From: DATKRB01 sp963794215
Lineage (GTDB): Bacteria > Actinomycetota > Acidimicrobiia > Acidimicrobiales > RAAP-2
Direction of reading: 5' to 3'
NCBI GenBank assembly: GCA_963794215.1
Contig: CAWCCQ010000003.1
Location: 372,001 to 436,000 of the forward strand
DNA: 64,000 nucleotides
How positions within the stretch are numbered: position 1 is the first letter of the stretch; the number at the start of each line of letters is the position of its first letter. This document shows, piece by piece, positions 35,416 to 44,030 of the stretch. Under the pieces are notes generated by a model that saw only the letters and a program-made list of their open reading frames with translations, ran no database searches and was not told the origin of the DNA. Position numbers and translations under genes: made by a program.

Positions 35416-37151
35416 TCAGGTGTGGGTGTACTCAGGTCCTGAGCCACCCTCTGGCGGGGTGAGACGACCGCCTTTGGCCGAGATGGCACCACACTGGACG
35501 CAGTTGGACGGCGAGACGGTCACCTGCACCAGGCCGTCCTCGTCTGCCGGCCCGATCCCATAGACCTGGGCGGGGCACAGGTGGGTCCACATGGTGGCGA
35601 GCAGCGGTGGCACGTGTTGGTCGATGCGGATGTGATTGGGCTGGTCGTCTCGGGTGCGGTTGGCGGCGGCGAACACCGACGAGAGCTTGTCAAAGGTCAT
35701 GGTGCCGTCGGGGGCCGGGTAACGCTCGGCCCGGCCGGTGGTGATCAGCGGCTGGGCGTCGTCGGGCTCGGGGCGCACCTTGCCCAGGCTGACCCGACCC
35801 CCGGTGAGCTCCATGATGCTGGCCAAGGCCCCGCCCACGAAGAAGCCACGGGCGAACACCCCCCGCATGTCGCGCGCACGATAGAGGTCGCTCCAGATGA
35901 AACTCCGGCGTACCGCGGCGTCGTACGCGCCCAGGGGGGGAGCGGCCCTTCTTCGGGCGCTGCGCTCTGGTCGAGCAACGCCGCGAAGGCCGTCTCGGCC
36001 GCCAGGCGTCCCGACTCGATGGCGTAGTGCACGCCTTTGAGCGTCGGAATGTTCACCATCCCGGCTCCGTCGCCACACAAGAGCAACCCCGGAGCATGCA
36101 GGGACTGGGGCAAGGCAGAGAAGCCGCCGGACGGGATGGTCTTGGCTCCCCACTCGAGGCGCTCCCCACCCTCGAGCACCGCGGCGATCTTGGGGTGGGT
36201 CTTGAGCTCTTGGAGCAGGTCGTGGACCGATAGCTCGGCGTCGCGGTAGTCGAGCCCGACCACCATGCCGATCGTCACCATGTCCTCGCCCATGGGGTAG
36301 AGGAACGACCCGCCGAACTCGCGGTACTTGGCGCGTGTTCGCAGCGGCCAGCCCATGGTGTGGATGATGTGGCGCAACGGCCGAGGCACCCGCCAGACCT
36401 CTTTGACCCCGAGCTCGAAGACCTGGGGCGTGTCGGGGCGGAGCCCGAAGTGGTCGAGCGCCACCCCGCTCAGGTGGCCCTGAGTGCCTTCGGCCAGGAT
36501 CGTCACCTTGGCCACGATGTCATTGCCCGGCTCGAAGTTGGGCAGCTCCTCACCGTGCGCGCCGCGGCCCTTGTCGCCGCTGCGCACGCCGACGACCGCA
36601 CCGTCGGCGACGAGCAACTGGCGCGCGTCGGTGCCCGAAAGGATCATCGCCCCACCTTTTTCGGCGTGGTCGCCCAGGAATCGACCGAGCTCGGAAAGCG
36701 AGAAGACGATGTTCCCGTGGTTGCGCATCGGGGGAGGGGGCGGGATGCGCAAGGCCGTCTTGCGCCCCAAGACGTAGACCGCCTCGCTGCGCACCGGTCC
36801 GTAGCTGGGGAGCTTGTCGAGGGGTACCTCCTCGCCCAAGAGCGTCGACAAGGACCTCGGGTTGACCACCGCCCCACTCAGGAGGTGCGATCCGGGCTGC
36901 TTGCCCTTCTCCAAGATGGCGAGCGGCACTTCACCCAGGCGCTCTGCGGTTTCGGGGTCTTCTGCGAGCAGCTGACCGAAGCGGATGGCGCAGGCCAGGC
37001 CGGCGGGCCCGGCCCCGACCACCAAGGCCCCCACCTCGATGCGCAGGTCGGCCGGGTCAGTCGGGGGAGCGATGAACTCAGCGGGGTCGAACGATGGCGG
37101 GTAGTCGGCGGCCCGGATCACTTTGTCGGCCTGCCCGTGCGACGGGGTCAC
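35416..37151 (-). CDS. ETF-ubiquinone oxidoreductase-like dehydrogenase, frameshifted
   Basis: FAD and iron-sulfur membrane-associated enzyme that passes electrons from ETF to quinone. The N-terminal FAD site is ALVVGAGPAGLACAIRFG (about 42-59). GSHLLSGAVVNPRSL, SGGFSALPQSLHAPGLLLCG and VNIPTLKGVHYAIESGRLA are family signatures. At a run of seven G's (35934-35940 on the + strand) the frame changes. The other frame continues AYDAAVRRSFIWSDLYRAR to a C-terminal ferredoxin-like part ending PPEGGSGPEY. That part shows CPAQVYG and NCVQCGAIS, i.e. three Cys, where the classical motif has four. It overlaps etfA by 4 nt. The joined length of about 578 aa is normal. Confidence 0.85.
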
Positions 37152-38122
37152 GCTGCCCCCTTGCGCTGGCGTACCAGCTCGATGAGCTGGGGGACGATGG
37201 CGTGCACGTCGCCAACGACCCCCAAATCGCTCAGCTCGAAGATGGGCGCCCCCGGGTCGGTATTGATGGCGACGATCGTCTTGGCGTTATGCATGCCGAC
37301 CTTGTGTTGGACCGCCCCCGAGATGCCGAGGGCGACGTAGAGCTTGGGTGCCACCGTCTTACCGGTCTGACCCACCTGGGCCGAATAGGGGTACCACCCG
37401 GCGTAGACGACGGCCCGGGTGGCGCCGACTACCCCGCCCAAGGCGCCGGCGAGCTCCTCGGCCAGTGCGAAGTGCTCCGGGCCGCCCAGCCCCATCCCCC
37501 CGGCCACGATGATGTCGGCGTCCTCGAGCGAGGGGCCACTCGAAGGGGCGTGGCGACGCTCGACCAGTCGAGCCGCCAGAGAGTGCGGAGCCAGAGAGAG
37601 GGGCGGGACCTCTTGGACACTCGGCTCGCCCGAATCGAGGGCCACCGCTTCGAAGGAGCCGGCCCGGAAGAGCACGAGGCGTGGCTCGGCGCGCCAGCCC
37701 ACCTCGACAACCACCGAGTCACCCAGGGCCGGTCGGGTGCCGACGAGCTCGCCGTCGCGCACCACCAGGTCGACCAGGTCCCAGTTGAGGCCGGCCTCGA
37801 GCCGGGCGGCGAGGGCCCCGGCCACATCGCCGGCGAGCACCGAGTTGGCGAACAGCACGGTGTCATACCCTTCGGACGCCACGAGCGCGGCGAGGGCGTC
37901 GACCCGGGGTCCGGGGAGCGGGTCGGCGAAGGCGGCGTCGCTCACCACATGGACGACCCGGGCACCATAGGCGCCGGCCCTGGCCGCCAGGGCGTCGACC
38001 TCGGGGCCCCCGATCAGCGCGGCGGCTACCGGATCGCCCAGGGTGACGGCCTTGGACAACACCCCGAGCGAGCCCGCCGACAGCGCTGCGCCGTCGTGCT
38101 CAAGCAATACCAGCGGCTTCAT
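37148..38122 (-). CDS. etfA: Electron transfer flavoprotein, alpha subunit
   Basis: A 324-aa FAD-binding subunit of ETF. The C-terminal FAD domain carries the signature GATRAVVYAGWYPYSAQVGQ, continuing TGKTVAPKLYVALGISGAVQ and ending in AINTDPGAPIFELSDLGVVG. The N-terminal domain pairs with the beta subunit. It overlaps etfB and the ETF dehydrogenase gene by 4 nt each (ATGA), so all three are translated together. It accepts electrons from acyl-CoA dehydrogenases such as the one at 1.9-3.0 kb. Confidence 0.95.
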   Translation of the reverse strand: MKPLVLLEHDGAALSAGSLGVLSKAVTLGDPVAAALIGGPEVDALAARAGAYGARVVHVVSDAAFADPLPGPRVDALAALVASEGYDTVLFANSVLAGDVAGALAARLEAGLNWDLVDLVVRDGELVGTRPALGDSVVVEVGWRAEPRLVLFRAGSFEAVALDSGEPSVQEVPPLSLAPHSLAARLVERRHAPSSGPSLEDADIIVAGGMGLGGPEHFALAEELAGALGGVVGATRAVVYAGWYPYSAQVGQTGKTVAPKLYVALGISGAVQHKVGMHNAKTIVAINTDPGAPIFELSDLGVVGDVHAIVPQLIELVRQRKGAA

Positions 38123-38907
38123 AGCAGCTCCTTGTCCACCAAGAAATCGACGATCGCCTGGGCGGCGGTGCCCTGATCCTCGAGCAGCGTGCTCGATCCT
38201 CGAGGTGGCGGTGGGCCCATCCCGAGGACCGTGGTTTTGGACCCAGCGTCACCGACCTCGTCGGGGGCCAGGCCAAGGTCCCCGACCGAAAGAACCTCGA
38301 GGGGCTTCTTCTTGGCCCCCATCTTCCCGCGCAAGGAGGCATACCGAGGTTGGTTGATCGAGTCGCTCACGCCGACCACAGCAGGCAGTGCCACGTCGAT
38401 GACGTCGTCGGCCGACTCGGACTGGCGGGTGACCCGCACGCTGTCGTCGCCCAACACCACCTCGGCGGCCTGGGAGACCGCGCCTCGCCCGAGACGCTCG
38501 GCCACGGCCGACCACAGCAGGCTGCCTCCGCCATCGCTGCTCTGCTGGCCGAAGAGCACCAAGTTGGCCTCCTCACGCGCCAGCGCACGGGCCAACGCCT
38601 TGGAGGTGGCCAACAGATCGGAGCCCTCGGCGCTCGGGTCACTCACGAGGACGGCGCGATCGGCGCCCAGGGCCAGCCCGGTGAGCAACGACTCGGTGGC
38701 GCCCGATGGGCCGAAGCACACGAGCACGACCTCGGTAGCGCCGTCGCCCTCTCCGCCGGTCTTGTCCTTGATCCGCAGTGCTTCTTCGAGGGCGTTGGTA
38801 TCGACCTTGTTGAGCGCACCATCACCGCTACGGTCGATCCGCTTGGTGCCCGGGTCGAGGCGTACTCTCCCATCGGGGACATGCTTGACGCAGACAGCGA
38901 TCTTCAT
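38119..38907 (-). CDS. etfB: Electron transfer flavoprotein, beta subunit
   Basis: A 262-aa ETF beta subunit opening MKIAVCVKHVPDGRVRLDPG, with the AMP-binding domain. NALEEALRIKD and the late segment VTRQSESADDVIDVALPAVV match the ETF-beta signature region. It is the first gene of the etfB-etfA-ETF dehydrogenase operon and overlaps etfA by 4 nt. A TACGAT box lies 8 nt before the ATG, suggesting the operon mRNA is leaderless. Confidence 0.95.
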   Translation of the reverse strand: MKIAVCVKHVPDGRVRLDPGTKRIDRSGDGALNKVDTNALEEALRIKDKTGGEGDGATEVVLVCFGPSGATESLLTGLALGADRAVLVSDPSAEGSDLLATSKALARALAREEANLVLFGQQSSDGGGSLLWSAVAERLGRGAVSQAAEVVLGDDSVRVTRQSESADDVIDVALPAVVGVSDSINQPRYASLRGKMGAKKKPLEVLSVGDLGLAPDEVGDAGSKTTVLGMGPPPPRGSSTLLEDQGTAAQAIVDFLVDKELL

Positions 38908-38915
38908 GGGCCCCG

Positions 38916-38921
38916 ATCGTA
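38916..38921 (-). promoter_or_regulatory. -10 box TACGAT of the etf operon
   Basis: On the minus strand TACGAT ends 8 nt before the etfB ATG. Confidence 0.4.
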
Positions 38922-39026
38922 GTCACCGACAGGTCATGGGCCCGGGCCTCGTAACGGCGCCCCCGGGGGCCCAGGACCTGGGAACTTGAGGGTCCCCACC
39001 GGGCGCCGGTGTGAGAGCATCCGTAC

Positions 39027-39854
39027 GTGGAGAACTCCCAGCTCTGCACGTACGCGTCGCTCGCCTCACCTGAGCTGCGCATGTGGTCGGACCGCCTCCG
39101 ACCCGTATGGGACCCGAACGGCGACGACCCCAAGCCCTTCGTCGCCCACCGCAAGATGTGGGAGTGGCTGTTCATTTGTCAGGTCCTCTTTGAGCGTTCG
39201 CTGCTCGAGCCTGGACGGCGCGCTCTGGGCTTCGGGGTGGGCCGTGAGCCCTTGGTGGCGCTCTTCGCCCAGCTCGGTTGCGAGGTGACGGCGACCGACC
39301 TCGACCCCGCCCGCGCCAAAGCCGAAGGGTGGACCGACGGCCTGCAATATGCCGGCGCGCTGGCCGGCCTGAACGAGCACGGCCTGTGCAATCCGACCGC
39401 CTTCGCCGAGCGAGTCACCTATCGACACGTCGACATGAACGAGCTTCCGGTCGATTTGGCGGGGTTCGACTTCACGTGGTCGTCGTGCGCGTTCGAGCAC
39501 CTGGGATCGCTGGAGGCCGGCGCACGGTTCGTCGAGCGTCAGATGCACTGCCTGCGGCCGGGGGGCAGCGCGGTCCACACGACCGAGTTCAACCTCTCGT
39601 CGGACGAGCACACGGTCGAGTCGGGTGGCACGGTGCTGTTCCGGCGTCGGGACATCGAGGCGCTGCTGGACCGCCTTCGGGACGCTGGCTATCGGGTCCA
39701 GGGCGATTTCACCCCGGGCGAGAGCCCAGCCGACCGGCACGTGGACGTCCCGCCGTTCAGCGAGACCCATCTGCGCACCGTGCTCGGCGAGCACGTGACC
39801 ACATCGGTGGCATTGGTCATCGACAAACCCGTCGACTGGGTTGCCCGCAGCTAG
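39027..39854 (+). CDS. Class I SAM-dependent methyltransferase
   Basis: A 275-aa methyltransferase. The SAM site is GRRALGFGVGREPLVALFAQ, with the acidic strand-2 end in VTATDLDPARAK and motif IV in FDFTWSSCAFEHLGSLEAG. The post-core segment MHCLRPGGSAVHTTEFNLSS is also typical. The N-terminus (SLASPELRMWSDRLRPVWD) resembles methyltransferases of polysaccharide or small-metabolite gene clusters. The start is GTG 39027, divergent from etfB with 119 bp between them. The acceptor is unknown. Confidence 0.75.
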   Translation: MENSQLCTYASLASPELRMWSDRLRPVWDPNGDDPKPFVAHRKMWEWLFICQVLFERSLLEPGRRALGFGVGREPLVALFAQLGCEVTATDLDPARAKAEGWTDGLQYAGALAGLNEHGLCNPTAFAERVTYRHVDMNELPVDLAGFDFTWSSCAFEHLGSLEAGARFVERQMHCLRPGGSAVHTTEFNLSSDEHTVESGGTVLFRRRDIEALLDRLRDAGYRVQGDFTPGESPADRHVDVPPFSETHLRTVLGEHVTTSVALVIDKPVDWVARS

Positions 39855-39904
39855 CGGGACGCGACGGGGACACCGCATGGACGCGGTGGTTGTTTGCTGC
39901 ACGC

Positions 39905-40129
39905 ATGGAGCCCGCCAGCGACGGCGCAGGGGTCAGCACGACACCACAGACCGCCGCGCCACGTCATTGGCGTTCGCGGGGTTTCATCGGGGCGTGCGCC
40001 CAGTGCGGATCGACCCAACAACAGGCTGAGAGCCACGCCGAGAACTGGTGCCCGCTTGGTTATCGCGAGCCGCACACCCATGTCTGGTGTGCCTGCGGCA
40101 ATGACTGGATGGTCCGCTACCACCACTGA
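39905..40129 (+). CDS. Small Cys/His-rich putative zinc protein (74 aa)
   Basis: Not recognised. The C-terminal half contains ACAQCGST, NWCPLGYREPHTHVWCACGN and DWMVRYHH, giving Cys pairs and several His residues suited to one or two zinc sites. The N-terminal 30 residues look disordered. Codon third positions are G/C-rich. The ATG at 39905 is the only sensible start; no strong ribosome-binding site is seen. A His/Asp-type tandem repeat (ACCACCACC...) begins in its last codons and runs past the stop. Confidence 0.5.
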   Translation: MEPASDGAGVSTTPQTAAPRHWRSRGFIGACAQCGSTQQQAESHAENWCPLGYREPHTHVWCACGNDWMVRYHH

Positions 40130-40173
40130 CCACCACCACCGACCACCACCACTGACCACCACCACCTACCACC
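40121..40173 (+). repeat. 13-nt tandem repeat at the end of the small zinc-protein gene
   Basis: Units of the form GACCACCACCAC plus T or C repeat about four times, starting at the stop codon. Confidence 0.75.
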
Positions 40174-40386
40174 GGGCTGCGCGGCGAAGCTGCGATATCA
40201 CCAGCTAGCAACCGGCCCGCAACCGACCGACCACCTACGTACGAGAGGATGTCGGCGACGACGGCGCGGCGGTGCAGGATCAGCGTCCAGGGCGCGATCC
40301 CCCCAGGCGGCGGGTGGATGGTGGGCCTTCACCGCGCGCCGGCGTCACCTGCTTCGCATCCGCCGCGGGCGATGCCCGTTCACCGT

Positions 40387-41208
40387 TCAGCGGCCCTCGA
40401 AGACGGGCGACCGGCCTTCCCGAAAGGCAGCGACTGCCTCGCGGGTGTCGTGAAGCTGGGAGTTCTCGGCCATCCGGACCGCCTCGTTCGAAAGCGACTC
40501 GGACAGGGTGCTGGTCGCAGCGTCGTGCAGGTTGGCCTTCATGGCAGCCAGAGCGAGCGGCGAGAACTCGCTGACCGCCCGAGCGAGCGACCGAGCTGAG
40601 GCCAACAACTCCTCGTCGGGCACCACCGAGCTCACCAGCCCGAGGCGCGCAGCTTCAGACGCGTCGATCCGCTCGGAGAGCAACAAGAGCTCGCGCGCCT
40701 TGGCCGGCCCGACGATCCGGGGGAGGAGCCACGACACGCCATAGTCGCCGGTCTGCCCGACCCGCACGAAAGCGGTCGTGAAGATGGCGGAGCGGGCGCT
40801 GATCCGCACGTCGGTCGCGCACGCCAGCGACAATCCCGCCCCGGCACATGGGCCGTTCACCGCGGCCACCGTCAGTTTGGGCATCTCGTAGAGGAGCTCA
40901 GTCGCCTCCATCAGGGCGCGCAGGTTGGCCGCACGTGCCGACGTCGAGGCTTCTGGCGCCGAGCCCGGATTCGAGCCGGTGCCCCCCGACGCGCCGCCAC
41001 CCAGGACCGCGAGATCGCCGCCGGCACAGAAGCCGCGTCCGGCTCCAGTGAGGATGAGGCTACGGACCGATCGGTCCACCGATGCCTGGCGGAGCACGTC
41101 GAGCATTTCATTGATCATGTCGGCGTCGATCGCGTTGAGGCGTTCGGGTCGATGCAGTACGAGCGTCCCGATCCCGTCCTCGACCGAGTACAGCACCAGT
41201 CCCCCCAT
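40387..41208 (-). CDS. Enoyl-CoA hydratase/isomerase (crotonase) family protein
   Basis: A 273-aa crotonase-fold protein. It has the CoA-binding LHRPERLNAIDADMIN, the oxyanion hole GFCAGGDLAVLG and AVNGPCAGAGLSLA, and the trimer segment FVRVGQTGDYGVSWLLPRIV. The two Glu residues of classical hydratases are not in their usual places (GAGLSLA and GQTGDYG here), so it may be an isomerase or another crotonase reaction. The start is the ATG at 41208, with GGAGG 7 nt before it. The frame extends further upstream but loses similarity. It diverges from the next crotonase gene by 116 bp. Confidence 0.88.
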   Translation of the reverse strand: MGGLVLYSVEDGIGTLVLHRPERLNAIDADMINEMLDVLRQASVDRSVRSLILTGAGRGFCAGGDLAVLGGGASGGTGSNPGSAPEASTSARAANLRALMEATELLYEMPKLTVAAVNGPCAGAGLSLACATDVRISARSAIFTTAFVRVGQTGDYGVSWLLPRIVGPAKARELLLLSERIDASEAARLGLVSSVVPDEELLASARSLARAVSEFSPLALAAMKANLHDAATSTLSESLSNEAVRMAENSQLHDTREAVAAFREGRSPVFEGR

Positions 41209-41311
41209 GGTCCACCTCCGGCGATTCAGTGACCTCGTTGGCGCCGCCACTGTAGGACCGCCGGTGGCGGAGCGCCCGCAGTTCGCACTGCTCGGCACGG
41301 GCGAGTATCCC

Positions 41312-41317
41312 TAGACT
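41312..41317 (+). promoter_or_regulatory. -10 box TAGACT, leaderless start of second crotonase
   Basis: TAGACT ends 7 nt before GTG 41325. Confidence 0.45.
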
Positions 41318-41324
41318 TGCCCGG

Positions 41325-42137
41325 GTGACCAGCGCCAGCACCCCCTCGAAGGACTACACGACCATCCAGCTCTCGCTCAGCGACGGCATCGCCAAGTTGG
41401 CACTCAACCGGCCAGAGGCGGCGAACGCCATCAACGGCCAGATGGCCGCCGAGCTCTTCGACGCCGCCAACACGCTCCGATGGGACGACACCGTCCGCGT
41501 CGTACTGCTGACCGCGTCCGGCAAGGTCTTCTGCGGCGGCGGCGACATCGCGGAGTTCGGCGCGCTCGGCGACCGCCTGCCCGCGCACGTCGCCCGAGTG
41601 ACCCACGATCTGCATGGCGCGATGGCCGCCTTCGCCGCGATGGACGCGCCGCTGGTGGTCGCCATCGCCGGATCGGCCGGCGGAGCCGGCCTCAGCTTGG
41701 TGTCCGCGGCGGATCTGGTGATCGCCGCGTCGCGGGCCAAGTTCACGTTGGCCTACACGAAGGTCGGCCTGACGCCCGATGGAAGCGCCTCGTTCTACCT
41801 TGCCCGGGCCATCGGACTGCGCCGGGCCATGGACCTCGTCCTCACCAACCGGGTGCTCACGGCGGCCGAGGCAGAGGCCTGGGGGCTCGTGAACCGGGTC
41901 GTCGACGACGACGCCGTCGAGAAGGCCGCCGAAGAACTCGTCGCATTGCTGGCCGCTGGCCCAACGGGCGCATTCGGTGCCGCCAAGCGGCTCTTGGTGG
42001 GCGGCACGACCCGAGACCTCGCCACAGCTCTGGCACAAGAGTCCGAGACGATTAGCAGGATCTCCGGCTCAGCCGACGCGCGGGAAGGCGTCGCGGCGTT
42101 CCTCGAGCGACGCGACCCGCGCTTTGCCCGCCCCTGA
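41325..42137 (+). CDS. Enoyl-CoA hydratase/isomerase (PaaG-like) family protein
   Basis: A 270-aa crotonase-fold protein: LNRPEAANAINGQMAAELF, VFCGGGDIAEF, AGSAGGAGLSLVSAADL and YTKVGLTPDGSASFYLARAI. The Asp in GLTPDG with no paired Glu resembles the PaaG/isomerase branch, where Asp is the catalytic acid-base. The GTG start at 41325 has a TAGACT box 7 nt upstream. It lies head to head with another crotonase. A role in acyl-CoA or aromatic catabolism is likely. Confidence 0.88.
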   Translation: MTSASTPSKDYTTIQLSLSDGIAKLALNRPEAANAINGQMAAELFDAANTLRWDDTVRVVLLTASGKVFCGGGDIAEFGALGDRLPAHVARVTHDLHGAMAAFAAMDAPLVVAIAGSAGGAGLSLVSAADLVIAASRAKFTLAYTKVGLTPDGSASFYLARAIGLRRAMDLVLTNRVLTAAEAEAWGLVNRVVDDDAVEKAAEELVALLAAGPTGAFGAAKRLLVGGTTRDLATALAQESETISRISGSADAREGVAAFLERRDPRFARP

Positions 42138-42269
42138 GCAGCGAGGCGCCCGCTTGACGGGAGCACGGCGATCGGGGACACTTCGTCTCAGCGACACACA
42201 GTGGCTCTACCAGGTGCTTTGGGCCGGAACTACGAAACGGCATCACGTGACCAGGGAGGAAGTGGCCCG

Positions 42270-42590
42270 ATGACGCAACGGGACTGGGCGCTCATCGCGC
42301 TCCCGTCCGACGAGAGCGAGGTGGAGCGTCGCTACACGACGATCCTCCGGAGCCTCCAGGCGCTCCTGCCGGGGCATGGTGCGCTCCTCGACGAGCTCGA
42401 CGCCAGCGTGAGCGAGCTCCTCGCAGAGGCCGACGACCGAGCCCGCCTCGGAGGACCCGACCCAGTTCCGAGCACCGACCCATCGCCCGCGGGACCCGTG
42501 TCGACGGGGACCGGTGTCCGCCCCGACGGCGTCTCTCGACCGGCTCCCAGTGCCAGCCGACCGCGGCCACGTCGGGGCGGTCACCGCTAG
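42270..42590 (+). CDS. Small hypothetical protein (106 aa)
   Basis: Not recognised. The product begins MTQRDWALIALPSDESEVER and has a helical first half (YTTILRSLQALLPG, LDELDASVSELLAEAD). The second half is disordered, rich in Pro, Ser, Gly and Arg, and ends in a basic PRPRRGGHR. GGAGGAA lies 11 nt before the ATG. The longer open frame from 42201 lacks such a signal. The gap to the LLM gene on the other strand is short. No membrane segments are seen. Confidence 0.55.
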   Translation: MTQRDWALIALPSDESEVERRYTTILRSLQALLPGHGALLDELDASVSELLAEADDRARLGGPDPVPSTDPSPAGPVSTGTGVRPDGVSRPAPSASRPRPRRGGHR

Positions 42591-42655
42591 CCGGTCGCAC
42601 GCACCTCGATCCACGGTCGTCGATCCACCGACATCAGCGGCGAGCCAGCCGGCGG

Positions 42656-43534
42656 TTATCGCTCGCGCAACTCGGGGAGCGCTGACGCCAGCTCCCGCCA
42701 TTCGGCCAGCGGCGCTTCGGGACCCGCGGACAGAACCTGGACACAGACGTGGTCGGCGCCGGCGTCCAGGTGGGCGCGGACCCGCTCGACGATCGTTTCG
42801 AGGTCTCCCCACGCCACGAGGGCGTCGACCAATCGATCGGTGCCGCCCCCAGTCACGTCCGCTTCGGAGAACCCGGTCCGACGCAGGTTGCGCACGTAAT
42901 TGGGGAGCCTGAGGTAGAGCGAGAGGGTTTCGCGGGCGCGGGCGCGGGCTTCAGTGGGGTCGGTGACCAGCAGCACCTTTTGCTCGGGCGCCAGCAACGG
43001 CCCGTCCCCGAGCACCCGCCGGGCAAACGCAGTGTGTTCCGGGCTCACCAGGTAGGGGTGCGCGCCCGCCGAGCGGCTCGCCGCCAGCTCGAGCATCTTG
43101 GGCCCCAGCGCCGCCAGCGCCCGCTGGTCGGGCGGTACGGGAGTGGGAGCCCCGTCGAGGTCGTCCAGATAGCGGCTCATGACCTCGAGCGGCTGCCCGT
43201 ACTGGCGCCCCGATCGGGCATCGACCAGCGGCGCATGGCTCACCCCCAGGCCCAACAAGAAGCGACCCGGCGCCTGGCTGGTCAGCCGGTGATGCGCCGT
43301 GGCAACGTCGCTCGGGTCGTGCATCCAGATGTTGAGGATCCCGGTGGCCACCACGAGTCGTTCCGTCGCCGCCAAGACCCGCCCGACCTCGTCGAGGATC
43401 GCTCCGCCCGCTCCGCCGGGGATCCACAAGGCCGTGAAGCCGAGGGACTCGAGCTCGATTGCCGCTGCCCGGACAGGCTCGTCTTCGCTGGAGCGAAAAT
43501 ACGAGCTCCATATTCCCACTCGACCGAGTTCCAT
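42656..43534 (-). CDS. Luciferase-like (LLM class) F420-dependent oxidoreductase
   Basis: A 292-aa bacterial-luciferase-fold protein: ELESLGFTALWIPGGAG, ERLVVATGILNIWMHDPSDV, HHRLTSQAPGRFLLGLGVSH, and a C-terminal VERVRAHLDAGADHVCVQVL. The GILNIW pattern fits the actinobacterial F420-using branch rather than FMN monooxygenases, so I expect hydride transfer through F420. That cofactor assignment is inferred. The start ATG at 43534 has GGGAGGGAGG 6 nt upstream. It diverges from the DUF3151 gene, and their promoters overlap in 41 bp. Confidence 0.85.
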   Translation of the reverse strand: MELGRVGIWSSYFRSSEDEPVRAAAIELESLGFTALWIPGGAGGAILDEVGRVLAATERLVVATGILNIWMHDPSDVATAHHRLTSQAPGRFLLGLGVSHAPLVDARSGRQYGQPLEVMSRYLDDLDGAPTPVPPDQRALAALGPKMLELAASRSAGAHPYLVSPEHTAFARRVLGDGPLLAPEQKVLLVTDPTEARARARETLSLYLRLPNYVRNLRRTGFSEADVTGGGTDRLVDALVAWGDLETIVERVRAHLDAGADHVCVQVLSAGPEAPLAEWRELASALPELRER

Positions 43535-43562
43535 CGCGAGCCTCCCTCCCGACCGCTGAGCG

Positions 43563-43568
43563 TAATGT
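43563..43568 (+). promoter_or_regulatory. -10 box TAATGT, leaderless start of DUF3151 gene
   Basis: TAATGT ends 7 nt before the ATG at 43576. The overlapping sequence read on the minus strand (TACGCT) could serve the divergent LLM gene. Confidence 0.5.
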
Positions 43569-43575
43569 GCAGCCC

Positions 43576-44028
43576 ATGGCTGACGAGCACTCGGTGACCT
43601 TCACGTCGGGCGCGCCCGAAACGATGCTTCCGGCCCTGGCGCCCGATCGCGCGGCCGCTCTGGCGGAAGCGAACGCCCGGCCGGCCGGCGAACGGGACGA
43701 GACGCTCCGAGCGGTGGCCGCCAGGTGGCCCGATTGCCTCGACGCGTGGGCGTCGTTGGCCGAGTCCACCGATGACGACGTGGAGCGCTACGCGTTCGCT
43801 CGGGTCGGCTACCACCGGGGCCTCGATCAGCTTCGTGCCAGCGGCTGGCGAGGGTCCGGGCTCGTGCGCTGGCGAACCCCCGAGAATCGGGGCTTCTTGC
43901 GTTCGCTCGAAGCGCTTCGGCGAGCAGCCGAGGCCATCGGCGAGGCGACCGAGGCCCAGCGGTGCGCGCTGTTCCTGCGCCAGCTCGACCCGGACTGGCC
44001 TCCGGCCGAGGCCCGAGGCCCGAGGTAG
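43576..44028 (+). CDS. DUF3151 protein
   Basis: A 150-aa member of DUF3151, a family found in actinobacteria and of unknown function. The conserved stretch is WPDCLDAWASLAES, ERYAFARVGYHRGLDQLRAS, GWRGSGLVRWRTPENRGFLR and AIGEATEAQRCALFLRQLDP. It has a TPR-like helical appearance and no membrane segment. The start is the ATG at 43576. It sits immediately before the HAD gene, whose start is only 2 nt after its stop, so it leads the conserved housekeeping run that follows. Confidence 0.88.
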   Translation: MADEHSVTFTSGAPETMLPALAPDRAAALAEANARPAGERDETLRAVAARWPDCLDAWASLAESTDDDVERYAFARVGYHRGLDQLRASGWRGSGLVRWRTPENRGFLRSLEALRRAAEAIGEATEAQRCALFLRQLDPDWPPAEARGPR

Positions 44029-44030
44029 CG

